Part shown: positions 28,309 through 37,405 of the stretch, piece after piece
Position numbering within the stretch: position 1 is the first letter of the stretch
Layout: each line of letters opens with the position of its first letter
Source: Streptomyces xylophagus
GTDB lineage: Bacteria; Actinomycetota; Actinomycetes; Streptomycetales; Streptomycetaceae
Direction: 5' to 3'
NCBI RefSeq assembly: GCF_000716435.1
Contig: NZ_JNWO01000016.1
Coordinates: 62,001-126,000, forward strand
DNA: 64,000 bases
Translations under genes and position numbers: made by a program
Notes under the pieces: generated by a model
Told to the model about the DNA's origin: nothing
Seen by the model: only the letters and a program-made list of their open reading frames with translations
Databases searched by the model: none

Positions 28309-29601
28309 TCACTCCGTGGGGGTCGTCTCCTCGCGGATGACCTGCTGGGCGACCTTGAAGGCGCTGTTCGCCGCAGGCACTCCGCAGTACACGGCCGCCT
28401 GCAGCAGCACCTCCTTGATCTCGACCGGGGTGAGGCCGTTGCGCAGTGCCGCCCTTGTGTGGAAGGCCAGCTCGTCCAGGTGGCCGCCCGCGACCAGCGC
28501 GGTGAGGGTGACGCAGCTGCGCGAGCGCCGGTCGAGGCCGGGGCGGTCCCAGATCTCGCCCCACGCGTACCGGGTGATGAACTCCTGGAAGTCGCCGGAG
28601 AACTCGTCCGCCTGCGCGAGCGCCCGGTCGACGTGCGCGTCGCCGAGCACCTCCCGGCGGACCTTGATACCGGCGTCGTAGGGGTCGGGGCGGCCCATGA
28701 ACTGCGGCGGTACGACGGGCGCCGGCGCGATCTCGGCGATGGGCGCGAGCTGCGGCGGCGCGGCGAGGACCGGGTTGACCGGGGCCGCCACGATGGCCAT
28801 CTGCCCGGTGGAGTGGTCGTAGGCCGGCTGCCAGGCGGTGGAGAAGTGCCGGACGAGGAGGTCGGTGACGGCGGCGGGCTGCTCGACCGGGACCAGGTGC
28901 GAGGCGCCGGGTACGACCGCGAGGCGGGCGTCCGGGATGCCGGCGACCAGCGTGCGGGCCTCGGCGGGGCCGGTGACCTGGTCGTCCGAGCCGACGAGGA
29001 CGAGGGTCGGCACGCCGATGCGGGCGAGTTCGGACCGTACGTCGAACGCGGCCAGCGCCTCGCACGCGGCGATGTAGCAGCCGGGGTCGGTGGTGCGCAC
29101 CATCTGTACGGCCCACTCGGTGATCGCGGGCTGCGCGGCGGCGAACCCGCCGGTGAACCAGCGCTCGGGCGAGGTGCGGGCGATGGGGTCGAGCCCGTTC
29201 GTGCGCACGATCACCCCGCGCTGGCGGAACTCGTCCGCGGTGCCGAAGCGGGGCGACGCGGCGATCAGCCCCAGCGAGGCCACCCGCTCCGGGTGGCGCA
29301 GCGCCAGTTCGAGGCCTACGGCGCCGCCGAGCGCGCAGCCCGCGTAGCCGAAGCACTGCACGCCGAGGGCGTCGAGCGTGGCCAGCAGCCGGTCGGCCAG
29401 GTCGGAGACCGAACCGGTCGGGTGGGCGGGCGAGCCGCCGTGGCCCGGCAGGTCGTACCGGAAGACCCGCCACTGCTTGGCCAGTTCGGGCACCTGGCGA
29501 TCGAACATGTGCCACGTCGTCCCGAGCGACGGGCCCAGGATGAGAACCGGGGCGTCTTCGGGGCCGTCGAAGCGGTACTGGAGGGCGGGGCTGTTGTTCA
29601 T
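28309..29601 (-). CDS. PcaDC-like fusion: alpha/beta hydrolase with carboxymuconolactone decarboxylase domain
   Basis: A 430-residue two-domain protein. Residues 1-265 are an alpha/beta hydrolase resembling 3-oxoadipate enol-lactonase; residues about 315-430 are a carboxymuconolactone decarboxylase domain with RPGLDRRSRS, GHLDELAFHTRAALRNG and EVLLQAAVYCGVPAA. Fusions of this kind (PcaL) do two steps of the beta-ketoadipate pathway. Oddly, the elbow expected to read G-x-S-x-G reads GCALGG, so Ala90 replaces the nucleophilic Ser, with Cys89 next to it; the His (VPGASHLVP) remains. No other pca gene is nearby. The ATG at 29601 was chosen over a GTG three codons upstream because of spacing. Confidence 0.8.
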   Translation of the reverse strand: MNNSPALQYRFDGPEDAPVLILGPSLGTTWHMFDRQVPELAKQWRVFRYDLPGHGGSPAHPTGSVSDLADRLLATLDALGVQCFGYAGCALGGAVGLELALRHPERVASLGLIAASPRFGTADEFRQRGVIVRTNGLDPIARTSPERWFTGGFAAAQPAITEWAVQMVRTTDPGCYIAACEALAAFDVRSELARIGVPTLVLVGSDDQVTGPAEARTLVAGIPDARLAVVPGASHLVPVEQPAAVTDLLVRHFSTAWQPAYDHSTGQMAIVAAPVNPVLAAPPQLAPIAEIAPAPVVPPQFMGRPDPYDAGIKVRREVLGDAHVDRALAQADEFSGDFQEFITRYAWGEIWDRPGLDRRSRSCVTLTALVAGGHLDELAFHTRAALRNGLTPVEIKEVLLQAAVYCGVPAANSAFKVAQQVIREETTPTE

Positions 29602-29765
29602 GTCGCTCACCGCTCCAACGTAACCGCCATTTCTTACGGCCCGGCTGTGGGGCCCCCGGTCTCCCCACCCGGCTCGCACACATCGGTGGGGAACTCTCAC
29701 ATCGCCTTCACCGGATTTCGGGCGGAGTGTCCGTGGTGGGTGGGCTGCGGTGGGCGGGCTGCGGC

Positions 29766-32531
29766 TCAGAGTTCGCCGGGTGCGCCCAGGCCCGTCAGTG
29801 CGCCGACCGGGTCCAGGTCGGGGGTGCCTCTGGGCCACCAGTCCTCGTGGCCCGGTTCGGATTCGTAGGCGTACCACAAGCCGTCGCGGCCCAGGCGGAG
29901 TTGGACGTGGCCGTGGGGGTGGGTGAGGTGGTTGTGCCAGGGGCGGAAGGCCGGGAGGTCGGCGGCGAGGAGGAGCGGGCGGGCCCGGTCGAAGCGGCCG
30001 GCCGGCGGGTCCCAGGGTTCTTCGAGGACGGCGAGTCCCTCGATGCCGCCCTGCCGCCAGGCGGCGACCGCGCGCGCCAGCTCACCCGGGCTGCGGCCGG
30101 TGGCCTTGGTGAGAGAGGCGTAGAGGGAACGGGTGGTGGCGGTCAGCCCGGAACCGGGGCGGGCCGCGGCGAGCCGTACCGCGTCCTGCCACAGCGTCAA
30201 CTCCCCCACCGGGTCCCGGCCTGTGCTGAGCAGCGCGTGCGCGCGGGCGGCGGCGTCGGTCGCCAACTGGTCGAGGGCGAAGGGGTCCGGGCCGCCGGGC
30301 GCCGCCGGGTACACGGGAGGCTGCTCGGGGTGCGGGGGCATGGGCAACGGGGGCGGTAGCGGCGGGAGTCGACGCGGTGCGAGGGCATCCGTGGCCCGCA
30401 CCCCGGAGAGCGGCGCCGGTTCCTGTTCCTGAGCGGCGCGGGCCGCGCGAGCCGCGTTGCGGCGGGACAGGGCGTCGAGCAGTGGGCGTTCGCCCCGGCC
30501 GCGCAGCAGGAGCAGGACGAAGGGGTCGGCGTCGAGGAGACGCGCGGTCTGGTAGCAGAGCGCGGCGGCGTGCTTGCAGGGGTGACCCGAGTCGGGGCAA
30601 CTGCAGAGGGGGTCGAGGTCACCGGGCCCCGGCAGCAACGGAACGCCGCTCTCCGCAAGGGACTTGGGCATCTCCTTGTCGAGCAGCGCGGCGATGTGTC
30701 CGGGCCGGTCGGCGGCAGTGTCCAGGAACCGCTCCCAGTCGGCCTCGTCCAGCGTCCGCAACCGCACCTGCACGCGGTACGGCCGCGGACGGCTGCCCTG
30801 CACATACGCGAGCACGAGTCCCGGCGTCACGGTGATCGCGTCGACGTGTCCCTTCTCGGCGTAACTCCGCCCCCGCGCAAGCCGCTTGGCATCCAGCGCG
30901 CCTTCTTCCAACGCAGTCACCCACGCGTTGCCCCACCAGGTCTCGGCGAAGCCCGTGCCATCCGAGGGGCGGGGTGAGAAGGCGGGAAAGGTGCGGCGCA
31001 GGTCGCTGTCGCGGGAGGGGGAGGCCATGGAGGTGGGGGGTCGGGAGGTTGCGGGTGGGGTGTGCTTTGTGAGCGAGTCGGGTTCTTCCGGGTCGGTGCG
31101 GTCCGGTGTCCGTACGTCTCGACTCGCTTGATCCGCAGGGTCGTTGGCGCCGGGCAGCACCGCGTCGGAGTCCTCGTCCTGGGGCATCCGGAAAGCGTCG
31201 GCGACCAGGTCCCGCACTGCGCGGGCGCGGACGGCTGCGACGCCGTTGGGCTGCTGGGCGCGGGTCCGTGCGGCGCTGGGCGTGGCACGGGGTGGCCTGG
31301 TCGCGAGCCAGGCTTCAGCATGGCCGGGAGCGGTGCGGGATGCTCGAGCAGCTGATCCGGCTTCACCAGCACCAGCACCAGCACCGGCTTCGGCACCGGT
31401 CCGGGCCCACTGTGCCTCGCGCCGGGCCGCTCGCAGCGCCTCGCGAGCGACATCGGCGGGACGCACACCTTGCCGGTCGGGGGCAGCGTCCTGCGCGTCC
31501 GGGGCGGTTTCTGTGGAGTCGTCGCCCGGCTCTGTCGGGGTCTCCTTCGCTCCGTCGGAGGGGTTGGGTGCGGCGCCCTCGGCGTCGGCCGGCTTGTCCT
31601 TGCGGATACTGGCCGGGGCGTCTTCGGAGGCCCGCGCGGAGTCGCCCTGAGCGGAACCGTCCGGCGCCTTCCCGAGCACGCCCGCCGAGCCGCCCTCGGA
31701 AACCGGCGCGGCCCCACCACGGTCGGAACCATCCGGCACTTTCTCGGACGGACCGGCCGAGCCGCGCTCGGGGATCAGCGCGGCGCCACTGTGGTCGGAA
31801 CCATCCGGCACTTTCTCGCTCGGACCGGCCGAGCCACCCTCGAAGACCGGCGCGGCCCCACCACGGTCCGACCCATCCGGCACCTTCTCGGACGGACCGG
31901 CCGAGCCGCCCTCGGGGACCCGCGCGGACGCGCCCCGCGCCGAACCACCCGGCATCTCCCCAGGCACCCCGGTCGGCGTGGCCGCAGCACGTCGAGCAGG
32001 CATCGCGCGCCGCAGCGCCTCTCGCGCGGAATCACCCGGCCGTGCCCCGGGGCGTTCGGCAGCGGACGGCGCAGGCGCGTGAGCCGCCGGCTTCCCGGGG
32101 TCAGTTGCGTGCCCTACCGGCCTCTCCTCCGCCGCCCGCTCCCGACGCTCGCGCGCGGCCCGCAGTGCCTGGCGTGCCAAGTCGGCGGGGCGCACCGGTC
32201 GTTCCTCGACCGGTCCCCTCGCCTCCCCCTGCGCCCGCGTCGGCTCCTGCTGGGCTGCACCTGCCCCAAGTCCTGCGGCCTGCTCCGGCTTGGCTTCACT
32301 CGCCCCAGACCCCCGGGCCTGCTCCAGCTCAGCCTCACCCAACCCACATCCCGCGGCCTGCCCCGGCTCAGCCTCACCTGCCCCGGACCCCGCGGCCTGC
32401 TCCAACTCGGCTTCACCCGCCCCAAATCCCGCGGCCTGCGCCAGCTCAGCCTCACCCACCCCAAATCCCGCGGCCTGCTCCAGCTCGACTTCACCCGCTC
32501 CGGCCCCCGCCCCCCGCTCCACCCCCGTCAC
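29766..32531 (-). CDS. SWIM zinc-finger protein with long repetitive N-terminus
   Basis: A 921-residue protein. The GTG start at 32531 overlaps the stop of the SNF2 helicase gene in GTGA, so translation is coupled. Residues 11-88 are six 13-residue repeats (pattern GAGEAELEQAAGF); residues 207-302 are four 24-residue repeats (containing GPSEKVPDGSD); two copies of RPADLARQALRAARE-type helices flank them. From about 560 on lies the conserved part (ETWWGNAWVTALE), then the SWIM finger CSC-x6-CKH near residue 642. SWIM domains bind nucleic acid or protein, and SWIM-SNF2 gene pairs are widespread in actinobacteria; the biochemical role is unknown. Confidence 0.85.
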   Translation of the reverse strand: MTGVERGAGAGAGEVELEQAAGFGVGEAELAQAAGFGAGEAELEQAAGSGAGEAEPGQAAGCGLGEAELEQARGSGASEAKPEQAAGLGAGAAQQEPTRAQGEARGPVEERPVRPADLARQALRAARERRERAAEERPVGHATDPGKPAAHAPAPSAAERPGARPGDSAREALRRAMPARRAAATPTGVPGEMPGGSARGASARVPEGGSAGPSEKVPDGSDRGGAAPVFEGGSAGPSEKVPDGSDHSGAALIPERGSAGPSEKVPDGSDRGGAAPVSEGGSAGVLGKAPDGSAQGDSARASEDAPASIRKDKPADAEGAAPNPSDGAKETPTEPGDDSTETAPDAQDAAPDRQGVRPADVAREALRAARREAQWARTGAEAGAGAGAGEAGSAARASRTAPGHAEAWLATRPPRATPSAARTRAQQPNGVAAVRARAVRDLVADAFRMPQDEDSDAVLPGANDPADQASRDVRTPDRTDPEEPDSLTKHTPPATSRPPTSMASPSRDSDLRRTFPAFSPRPSDGTGFAETWWGNAWVTALEEGALDAKRLARGRSYAEKGHVDAITVTPGLVLAYVQGSRPRPYRVQVRLRTLDEADWERFLDTAADRPGHIAALLDKEMPKSLAESGVPLLPGPGDLDPLCSCPDSGHPCKHAAALCYQTARLLDADPFVLLLLRGRGERPLLDALSRRNAARAARAAQEQEPAPLSGVRATDALAPRRLPPLPPPLPMPPHPEQPPVYPAAPGGPDPFALDQLATDAAARAHALLSTGRDPVGELTLWQDAVRLAAARPGSGLTATTRSLYASLTKATGRSPGELARAVAAWRQGGIEGLAVLEEPWDPPAGRFDRARPLLLAADLPAFRPWHNHLTHPHGHVQLRLGRDGLWYAYESEPGHEDWWPRGTPDLDPVGALTGLGAPGEL
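31626..31913 (-). repeat. four tandem 72-bp coding repeats in the SWIM gene
   Basis: These encode residues 207-302, four 24-residue units beginning E-G/R-GSAG and containing GPSEKVPDGSD in the first three; the fourth has diverged to GVLGKAPDGSA. The nucleotide copies are very similar, which suggests recent expansion by recombination or slippage. Confidence 0.8.
32268..32501 (-). repeat. six tandem 39-bp coding repeats in the SWIM gene
   Basis: These encode residues 11-88, six 13-residue units of the form G-x-G/S-E-x-E/K-x-x-QA-x-G-x. The copies differ mainly by single bases. Number of units is likely to vary between strains. Confidence 0.8.
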
Positions 32532-35362
32532 GACTCCCTCCGCAACGACACCAGGTCCGACAGCTCCCGGTCCGTCAGCTCGGTCAGGGACGACTCGCCG
32601 GAGCCGAGGATCGCGTCGGCCAACGCCCGCTTGGATTCGAGCATTTCGGCGATGCGGTCCTCGACCGTGCCCTCGGTGATGAGGCGGTGGACCTGGACCG
32701 GCTGGGTCTGGCCGATGCGGTACGCCCGGTCGGTGGCCTGTTCCTCGACGGCCGGGTTCCACCAGCGGTCGAAGTGGACGACGTGGCCCGCGCGGGTGAG
32801 GTTCAGGCCGGTGCCCGCCGCCTTCAGGGACAGGATCAGGACCGGGATCGCGCCGCTCTGGAAGCGGTCGACCATGCGCTCCCGCTCCGGTACCGGTGTG
32901 CCGCCGTGGAGCAGGTCCACCGGGACCGCGCGGGCCGACAGGTGGGAGGTGATCAGGCGGGCCATGCCGACGTACTGCGTGAAGACGATCGCGGAACCGT
33001 CCTCGGACAGCAGCGTGTCCAACAGTTCGTCCAGCAGGGCGAGTTTGCCGGAGCGGGCGGCCAGGCGGTCTCCGGTGGCCTGTGCCGCCGTGTGCTCCTC
33101 CTTGAGGTACAGCGCGGGGTGGTCGCAGATCTGCTTCAGGGATGTGAGGAGCTTCAGGACCAGGCCCCGACGCGCGATGCCGTCCGTCGTCTCGATCGCC
33201 AGCATCGACTCGCGGACCACCGCCTCGTAGAGCGAGGCCTGTTCGCGGGTGAGCGGGACCGGGTGGTCCGTCTCCGTCTTGGGCGGGAGTTCGGGGACGA
33301 TGCCCGGGTCGGACTTCTTCCGGCGCAGGAGGAACGGGCGGACCAGGCGGGCGAGCCGGGTCACCGCCTCCTCGTCCTCGCCGTTCTCCACCGCGCGCGC
33401 GTGCCGGGCACGGAAGGACTTGAGGGGGCCGAGGAGTCCGGGGGTCGTCCAGTCGAGGAGCGCCCAGAGTTCGGAGAGGTTGTTCTCGACCGGTGTGCCG
33501 GTCAGGGCCACGCGCGCGGGGGTCGGGATCGTACGCAGTGCCTTCGCCGTCGCCGAGTACGGGTTCTTGACGTGCTGTGCCTCGTCGGCGACGACCATGC
33601 CCCACGGCTGCTGTGCAAGCGTGGGCGCGGCCGAGCGCATCGTGCCGTACGTCGTGAGGACGAAGCCGCCCGTCAGGTCCTCCAGGGTGCGGTCCGTGCC
33701 GTGGAAGCGACGGACGGGGACTCCGGGGGCGAAGCGGGTGATCTCGCGCTGCCAGTTGCCCAGGAGTGAGGCAGGGCAGATCACGAGGGTGGGGGCGTGA
33801 TGTGCCCGCCGTAGGTGCAGAGCGATGAGGGTGATCGTCTTGCCCAGGCCCATGTCGTCGGCGAGACAGCCGCCCAGACCGAGGGAGGTCATGAGGTCGA
33901 GCCAGGCCAGGCCCCGGAGTTGGTAGTCCCGGAGGGTGGCGTCCAGGCCGGGGGGTGGTTCTGCGGGGTGGATGCCTGCCGTGAGGCGGTCGCGCAGGGT
34001 GGCCAACGCGCCCACCGGGACGGCCTCCACGCGCTCGCCGTCGACCTCCGCCGTGCCGGTGAGCGCGACGGACAGCGCGTCGACCGGGTCGAGCAGGCCC
34101 AGTTCGCGTTTGCGGGCCTTGCGGACGAGGGCCGGGTCGACCAAGACCCACTGGTCCCGCAGGCGGACGACCGGGCGGTGGGCCTCGGCCAGCAGGTCCA
34201 TCTCGGCCTCGCTGAGCGGGTCGCCGCGGAGCGCCAACTGCCAGCGGAACTGGAGCAGTTCCTCGCTCTCGAAGAAGCCCGTGCCGTCGGTCGCCGAGCC
34301 CGGCGCCGACCGGACCACCGCCGCCGCCGTCAGGTTCTGGGCCAGGTCCCGGGGCCAGTGGACGGCGACCCCGGCCGCCGCGAGCCGGGTGGCCGCCAGG
34401 CCGAGCAGATCCCCCAACTCCTCCTCGGACAGGGCGAGTACGTCGGGCACGTCCTGCTCGGTGAGGCGGTCCAGCGGGGGCCAGACGCGCGCGGCGCGCC
34501 GTACGGCCAAGGCGGCGTCCACACGTGCGCGTGGGCCGAAGGCGGTGTCCGCCGTGCCCGCCCACAGGGCCGCCGCGTCGACCACCAGGGTCGGGTCGGC
34601 GAGGCTGTGCACCTGGACGATCGCCGCGCCCGCGCTGCGCACCACCCCGGAGTCGTCGAACAGGTCGTAGGCCGACAGGTCCAGACGGAGCGAGATGCGC
34701 ACGCCCGCGTCCATGCCGGCGGCGACCTCCGCGGCCCAGTCCTGGGCGCCGGGCAGACGCTGCGGCAGGCGCGCCGCGAAGGGCAGCCCGGAGGTGTACG
34801 GCGCGGCCGGGGTGCGGGGCAGGGTGTCCGCGACCGCGTCCAGGAAGGACCGCATCAGCGCTTCCGGCTCGGGCAGCCGGAGCGGTCCCGGGCCGGGCAG
34901 CGGGACCGCGTGGCCCTCGTACGGAAGGGCCGCCGCCACCGCGCGGACGTGTGCGATGTCCTCCGGTTCCAGCGGGCCCGCACGCCAGGCGTCGTGGCCC
35001 GTCGCGGTGAGGCCGGGGAGCAGCCGGCCGCGGGCGGCGAGCCGCAGCGCGTGCAGGGCGGCGGCGCCCCAGCAGGCCGTGGCGGGATGGGCGGCGGGGT
35101 CGCGCCGGGCGCGCACGAGCAGGGGCAGCGCCGCTTCGATCGGCAGGCTCAGTGCGGGGGTGGACCTGCGGCGGACTCCGGCGCCGTGTCGTCGTACGAC
35201 GGTCAACTCGGTCTGTTCCACGCCCTCTTCGGCTTCGGGGAGTGCGCGCTCGCCGTCGGGGTCCCAGAAGGCGACGCGGCCCTCGCGCGGGACGACCGGG
35301 GACGGCAGGAAGACCGCGGCCAGTCGAGTGGAGATCTGCTCCATGAGTGCCGTGTCCGTCAT
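32528..35362 (-). CDS. SNF2-family DNA-dependent ATPase
   Basis: A 944-residue Swi2/Snf2 helicase-like translocase. Residues 1-440 form the bacterial SNF2-associated region; the motor follows with motif I DDMGLGKT (near residue 504), motif II DEAQ (near 592), motif III TGTPVENN, and the second RecA lobe with FTQYVGMARL, LSLKAAGTGLN and DRAYRIGQTQPVQVHR. All motor motifs are intact. Family members remodel protein-DNA complexes or aid repair and replication restart. The ATG at 35362 gives the start MTDTALMEQ. It overlaps the SWIM gene by 4 bp, implying a common complex. Confidence 0.9.
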   Translation of the reverse strand: MTDTALMEQISTRLAAVFLPSPVVPREGRVAFWDPDGERALPEAEEGVEQTELTVVRRHGAGVRRRSTPALSLPIEAALPLLVRARRDPAAHPATACWGAAALHALRLAARGRLLPGLTATGHDAWRAGPLEPEDIAHVRAVAAALPYEGHAVPLPGPGPLRLPEPEALMRSFLDAVADTLPRTPAAPYTSGLPFAARLPQRLPGAQDWAAEVAAGMDAGVRISLRLDLSAYDLFDDSGVVRSAGAAIVQVHSLADPTLVVDAAALWAGTADTAFGPRARVDAALAVRRAARVWPPLDRLTEQDVPDVLALSEEELGDLLGLAATRLAAAGVAVHWPRDLAQNLTAAAVVRSAPGSATDGTGFFESEELLQFRWQLALRGDPLSEAEMDLLAEAHRPVVRLRDQWVLVDPALVRKARKRELGLLDPVDALSVALTGTAEVDGERVEAVPVGALATLRDRLTAGIHPAEPPPGLDATLRDYQLRGLAWLDLMTSLGLGGCLADDMGLGKTITLIALHLRRAHHAPTLVICPASLLGNWQREITRFAPGVPVRRFHGTDRTLEDLTGGFVLTTYGTMRSAAPTLAQQPWGMVVADEAQHVKNPYSATAKALRTIPTPARVALTGTPVENNLSELWALLDWTTPGLLGPLKSFRARHARAVENGEDEEAVTRLARLVRPFLLRRKKSDPGIVPELPPKTETDHPVPLTREQASLYEAVVRESMLAIETTDGIARRGLVLKLLTSLKQICDHPALYLKEEHTAAQATGDRLAARSGKLALLDELLDTLLSEDGSAIVFTQYVGMARLITSHLSARAVPVDLLHGGTPVPERERMVDRFQSGAIPVLILSLKAAGTGLNLTRAGHVVHFDRWWNPAVEEQATDRAYRIGQTQPVQVHRLITEGTVEDRIAEMLESKRALADAILGSGESSLTELTDRELSDLVSLRRES

Positions 35363-35458
35363 ACGTCCTGTCACCTCCCGCCCGTCAGTCGTGTCAGCCG
35401 TCTTCGACTCTACGGGCGGGGTCTGACAATCGGCCCCGGGACCGGCCGGGGCCACCCG

Positions 35459-36040
35459 CTAGGGGACCGTGCGGGAGACGACGTAGACCATGGGGAGGGC
35501 CGGGTCGGACAAGTTCACCACGATGTCCTGGGTGGGTGCCGGGTCCTTCTGTTTGTTGACGACGCCCCACCAGGGGCCGGGGCCCGTGAACTTCCAGCCG
35601 GTGATCTTCTGGTCGCGGGCGCTGATGGTGATGTCGTTCTTCTTCAGCGTGTCCCGGTTGACGTCGACGCCCGCGAGGAAGGTGTCCAGGCCGGCGTCCG
35701 TGGTCTGGAACTGGACGTAGAGGCGGCTGGTCTTCCAGTTGTTGGTCTCGTAGAAGGCGACCTCTTCCGCCGGGTGCGGGACCGGTACCTGGTAGAGGCG
35801 CCGCTGGACCTTCGAGGGCCAGCCCACGGTGAGCCCGGTCGCCGAGTACTTGTCCTCCTTGTCCTTGCCGCTGTTGCGGCTCTGGTTCGCGGAGATCGCC
35901 AGATAGACGGCAGGGACGCCGATGAGCAGCACGATGATGAGCAGGGTGATCGCTCGGCGGCGGGCCTTGTGGCGGGGGTCCTCGGGTGGTCGGGGCGGCT
36001 CGTCCCGGGGTACGGCCTGGCGGGGCAGCGATGCGATCAT
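35459..36040 (-). CDS. single-pass membrane protein of unknown function
   Basis: A 193-residue protein with a basic, Pro-rich cytoplasmic head (residues 1-28), a transmembrane helix (ITLLIIVLLIGVPAVYLAIS, about 30-50) and an extracytoplasmic beta-rich domain with Trp-rich patches (FTGPGPWWGVVNK). No lipobox or catalytic motif. The ATG overlaps the stop of the ROK kinase gene (ATGA), so the two proteins are made together; that is the only lead to function. It resembles small extracytoplasmic domains whose genes follow ROK genes in Streptomyces, a point I cannot verify. Confidence 0.78.
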   Translation of the reverse strand: MIASLPRQAVPRDEPPRPPEDPRHKARRRAITLLIIVLLIGVPAVYLAISANQSRNSGKDKEDKYSATGLTVGWPSKVQRRLYQVPVPHPAEEVAFYETNNWKTSRLYVQFQTTDAGLDTFLAGVDVNRDTLKKNDITISARDQKITGWKFTGPGPWWGVVNKQKDPAPTQDIVVNLSDPALPMVYVVSRTVP

Positions 36041-37185
36041 GCGGTGTCCTGGGTGCCTCGGCGGGAGTCGGCGAACCGCTCGTAGCGCTCGTACCGCTCG
36101 ACCCGGCGGCGCTTGGCGCGGCGGAAGCGGCGGGCGACCAGGCGGGCGAGGTCCGCGGCGCCGACCATGCCGGCCTCGGGGCCGAGCTGGGCGCGCACTA
36201 TGCGGGCCTCGGGGCGGTAGCCGCGGCCGGTGAGCTGGCGCTTGAACGCGTCCCGCGCGGGGCCGATCAGCAGGTCGTCGGCGGCCGAGACACCGCCGCC
36301 GATCACGAAGCAGGACGGGTCGAGGGCGGCGGCGAGGTTGGCGATGCCGACGCCGAGCCACTGGCCGATGTCCTGGAGCAGCTCGATGCACATCGCGTCG
36401 CCCTCGCGGGCCAGCTCGGTGATCATCGGGCCGGTGATCTCGCCGATGTTGCCCTTGACGTGCTCGATGATCCCGTACGCCACCGGGGAGTCCGCCGCGG
36501 CCAGCTCCCGGGCCTCCCTGACCAGCGCGTTGCCCGAGCTGTACTGCTCCCAGCAGCCGCGGTTGCCGCACGCGCAGCGGTGGCCGCCGGGCACGACCTG
36601 CATATGGCCGAACTCGCCGGCGACGCCCCACTTGCCGCGCTTTACCTGGCCGTCCTCCAGGATCGCGCCGCCGATGCCGGTGCCGAGCGTGATCATGACG
36701 AGGTGGTCCTCACCGCGGCCGGCGCCGAAGCGCCACTCGGCCCAGGCGGCGGAGTTCGCGTCGTTGTCCACCAGGACGGGGACGGCGAGGCGGCTGGAGA
36801 TGCGGTCGCGGAGTGGTTCGTTGCGCCAGGACAGGTGCGGGGCGAACAGGATGCGGTTGCGCTCCGCGTCGACCCAGCCGGCCGCGCCGATGCCGACCGC
36901 GTGCACGTCGTGGCGGTCGGACAGGTCCAGGACCAGTTCGACGATGGTGTCCTCGACGACCTTGGGGCTCTTGGACTTGTCCGGGGTCTCCGTGCGGAGC
37001 TTCTCCAGGATGTTGCCGTCGGCGTCCACGACGCCCGCCATGACCTTGGTGCCGCCGATGTCGATGCCGACCGTGGGCACGCGGGGGGCGGTCAGGTGGG
37101 AGCGGCGCTCCCTCGTGCCGACCGTCCTGAGTGCGGGGGCACGCCGGGAGCCTATGGGGGCGCTGAAGTTGCCGTAGGTGCTCAT
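36037..37185 (-). CDS. ROK-family sugar kinase (glucokinase-like)
   Basis: A 382-residue kinase. After an unusual 38-residue basic leader come the phosphate loop GIDIGGTKVMAG, the catalytic Asp in VDNDANSAAW, GEFGHMQVVPGGH, and the zinc motif CACGNRGCWEQ; the adenosine-binding IGGGVSAADDLL is near the C-terminus. Glucokinases of this fold are about 315 residues, so both the leader and a 30-residue basic tail (RRFRRAKRRRVERYERYERF) are extra. It phosphorylates glucose or a related hexose. The promoter 170 bp upstream carries the same palindrome as the gntR/oxidoreductase promoter. Confidence 0.88.
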   Translation of the reverse strand: MSTYGNFSAPIGSRRAPALRTVGTRERRSHLTAPRVPTVGIDIGGTKVMAGVVDADGNILEKLRTETPDKSKSPKVVEDTIVELVLDLSDRHDVHAVGIGAAGWVDAERNRILFAPHLSWRNEPLRDRISSRLAVPVLVDNDANSAAWAEWRFGAGRGEDHLVMITLGTGIGGAILEDGQVKRGKWGVAGEFGHMQVVPGGHRCACGNRGCWEQYSSGNALVREARELAAADSPVAYGIIEHVKGNIGEITGPMITELAREGDAMCIELLQDIGQWLGVGIANLAAALDPSCFVIGGGVSAADDLLIGPARDAFKRQLTGRGYRPEARIVRAQLGPEAGMVGAADLARLVARRFRRAKRRRVERYERYERFADSRRGTQDTA

Positions 37186-37273
37186 CAAGGCCCGATTCTG
37201 CCTCACCGTGACTCTAGGTGCTGTGTGGGGGCGTGAAGGGGGTGCGGATCGTTGTCTTGTGCGGGTGCATCGT

Positions 37274-37336
37274 GGCTGGTCGCGCCCCGCGGCGGAGCCG
37301 CAAATCGACACAGCCCCGCGCCCCTAAGAGGGGCGC
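37274..37336. repeat. Streptomyces-type intergenic repeat (copy 5) in the ROK 5' region
   Basis: Inverted relative to copies 2 and 4: GGCTGGTCGCG, GCGGCGGAGCCGC, AAATCGACACAGCCCC and the hairpin GCGCCCC-TAAGA-GGGGCGC (37318-37336). If the promoter at 37351-37382 is real, this element is transcribed into the leader of the ROK mRNA. Confidence 0.75.
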
Positions 37337-37350
37337 TACAGCGGGCGCCA

Positions 37351-37382
37351 ATTATATTCACCCTGTCCGGACATTATGACAA
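37351..37382 (-). promoter_or_regulatory. consensus-like promoter with operator TGTCCGGACA, facing the ROK gene
   Basis: On the minus strand TTGTCA (37382-37377) and a perfect TATAAT (37356-37351) are 20 bp apart. The 10-bp palindrome TGTCCGGACA occupies 37364-37373 in that spacer, so a bound repressor would exclude polymerase. A perfect TATAAT is rare in this GC-rich sequence. The identical palindrome lies in the gntR/oxidoreductase gap, pointing to the neighbouring GntR protein as the repressor. Confidence 0.6.
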
Positions 37383-37405
37383 ACATCGCGGGCGAAGCGG
37401 TGCAC

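Noticed and set aside
31626..32501. CRISPR-like array
   Set aside because: The repeats are in frame, lack unique spacers and encode protein; no cas genes are present.
29766..34565. A 1599-codon open frame on the minus strand
   Set aside because: Only the part below 32531 is the SWIM gene. The upstream part is the out-of-frame shadow of the SNF2 gene, whose motifs are in another frame; the GTGA overlap fixes the true start.
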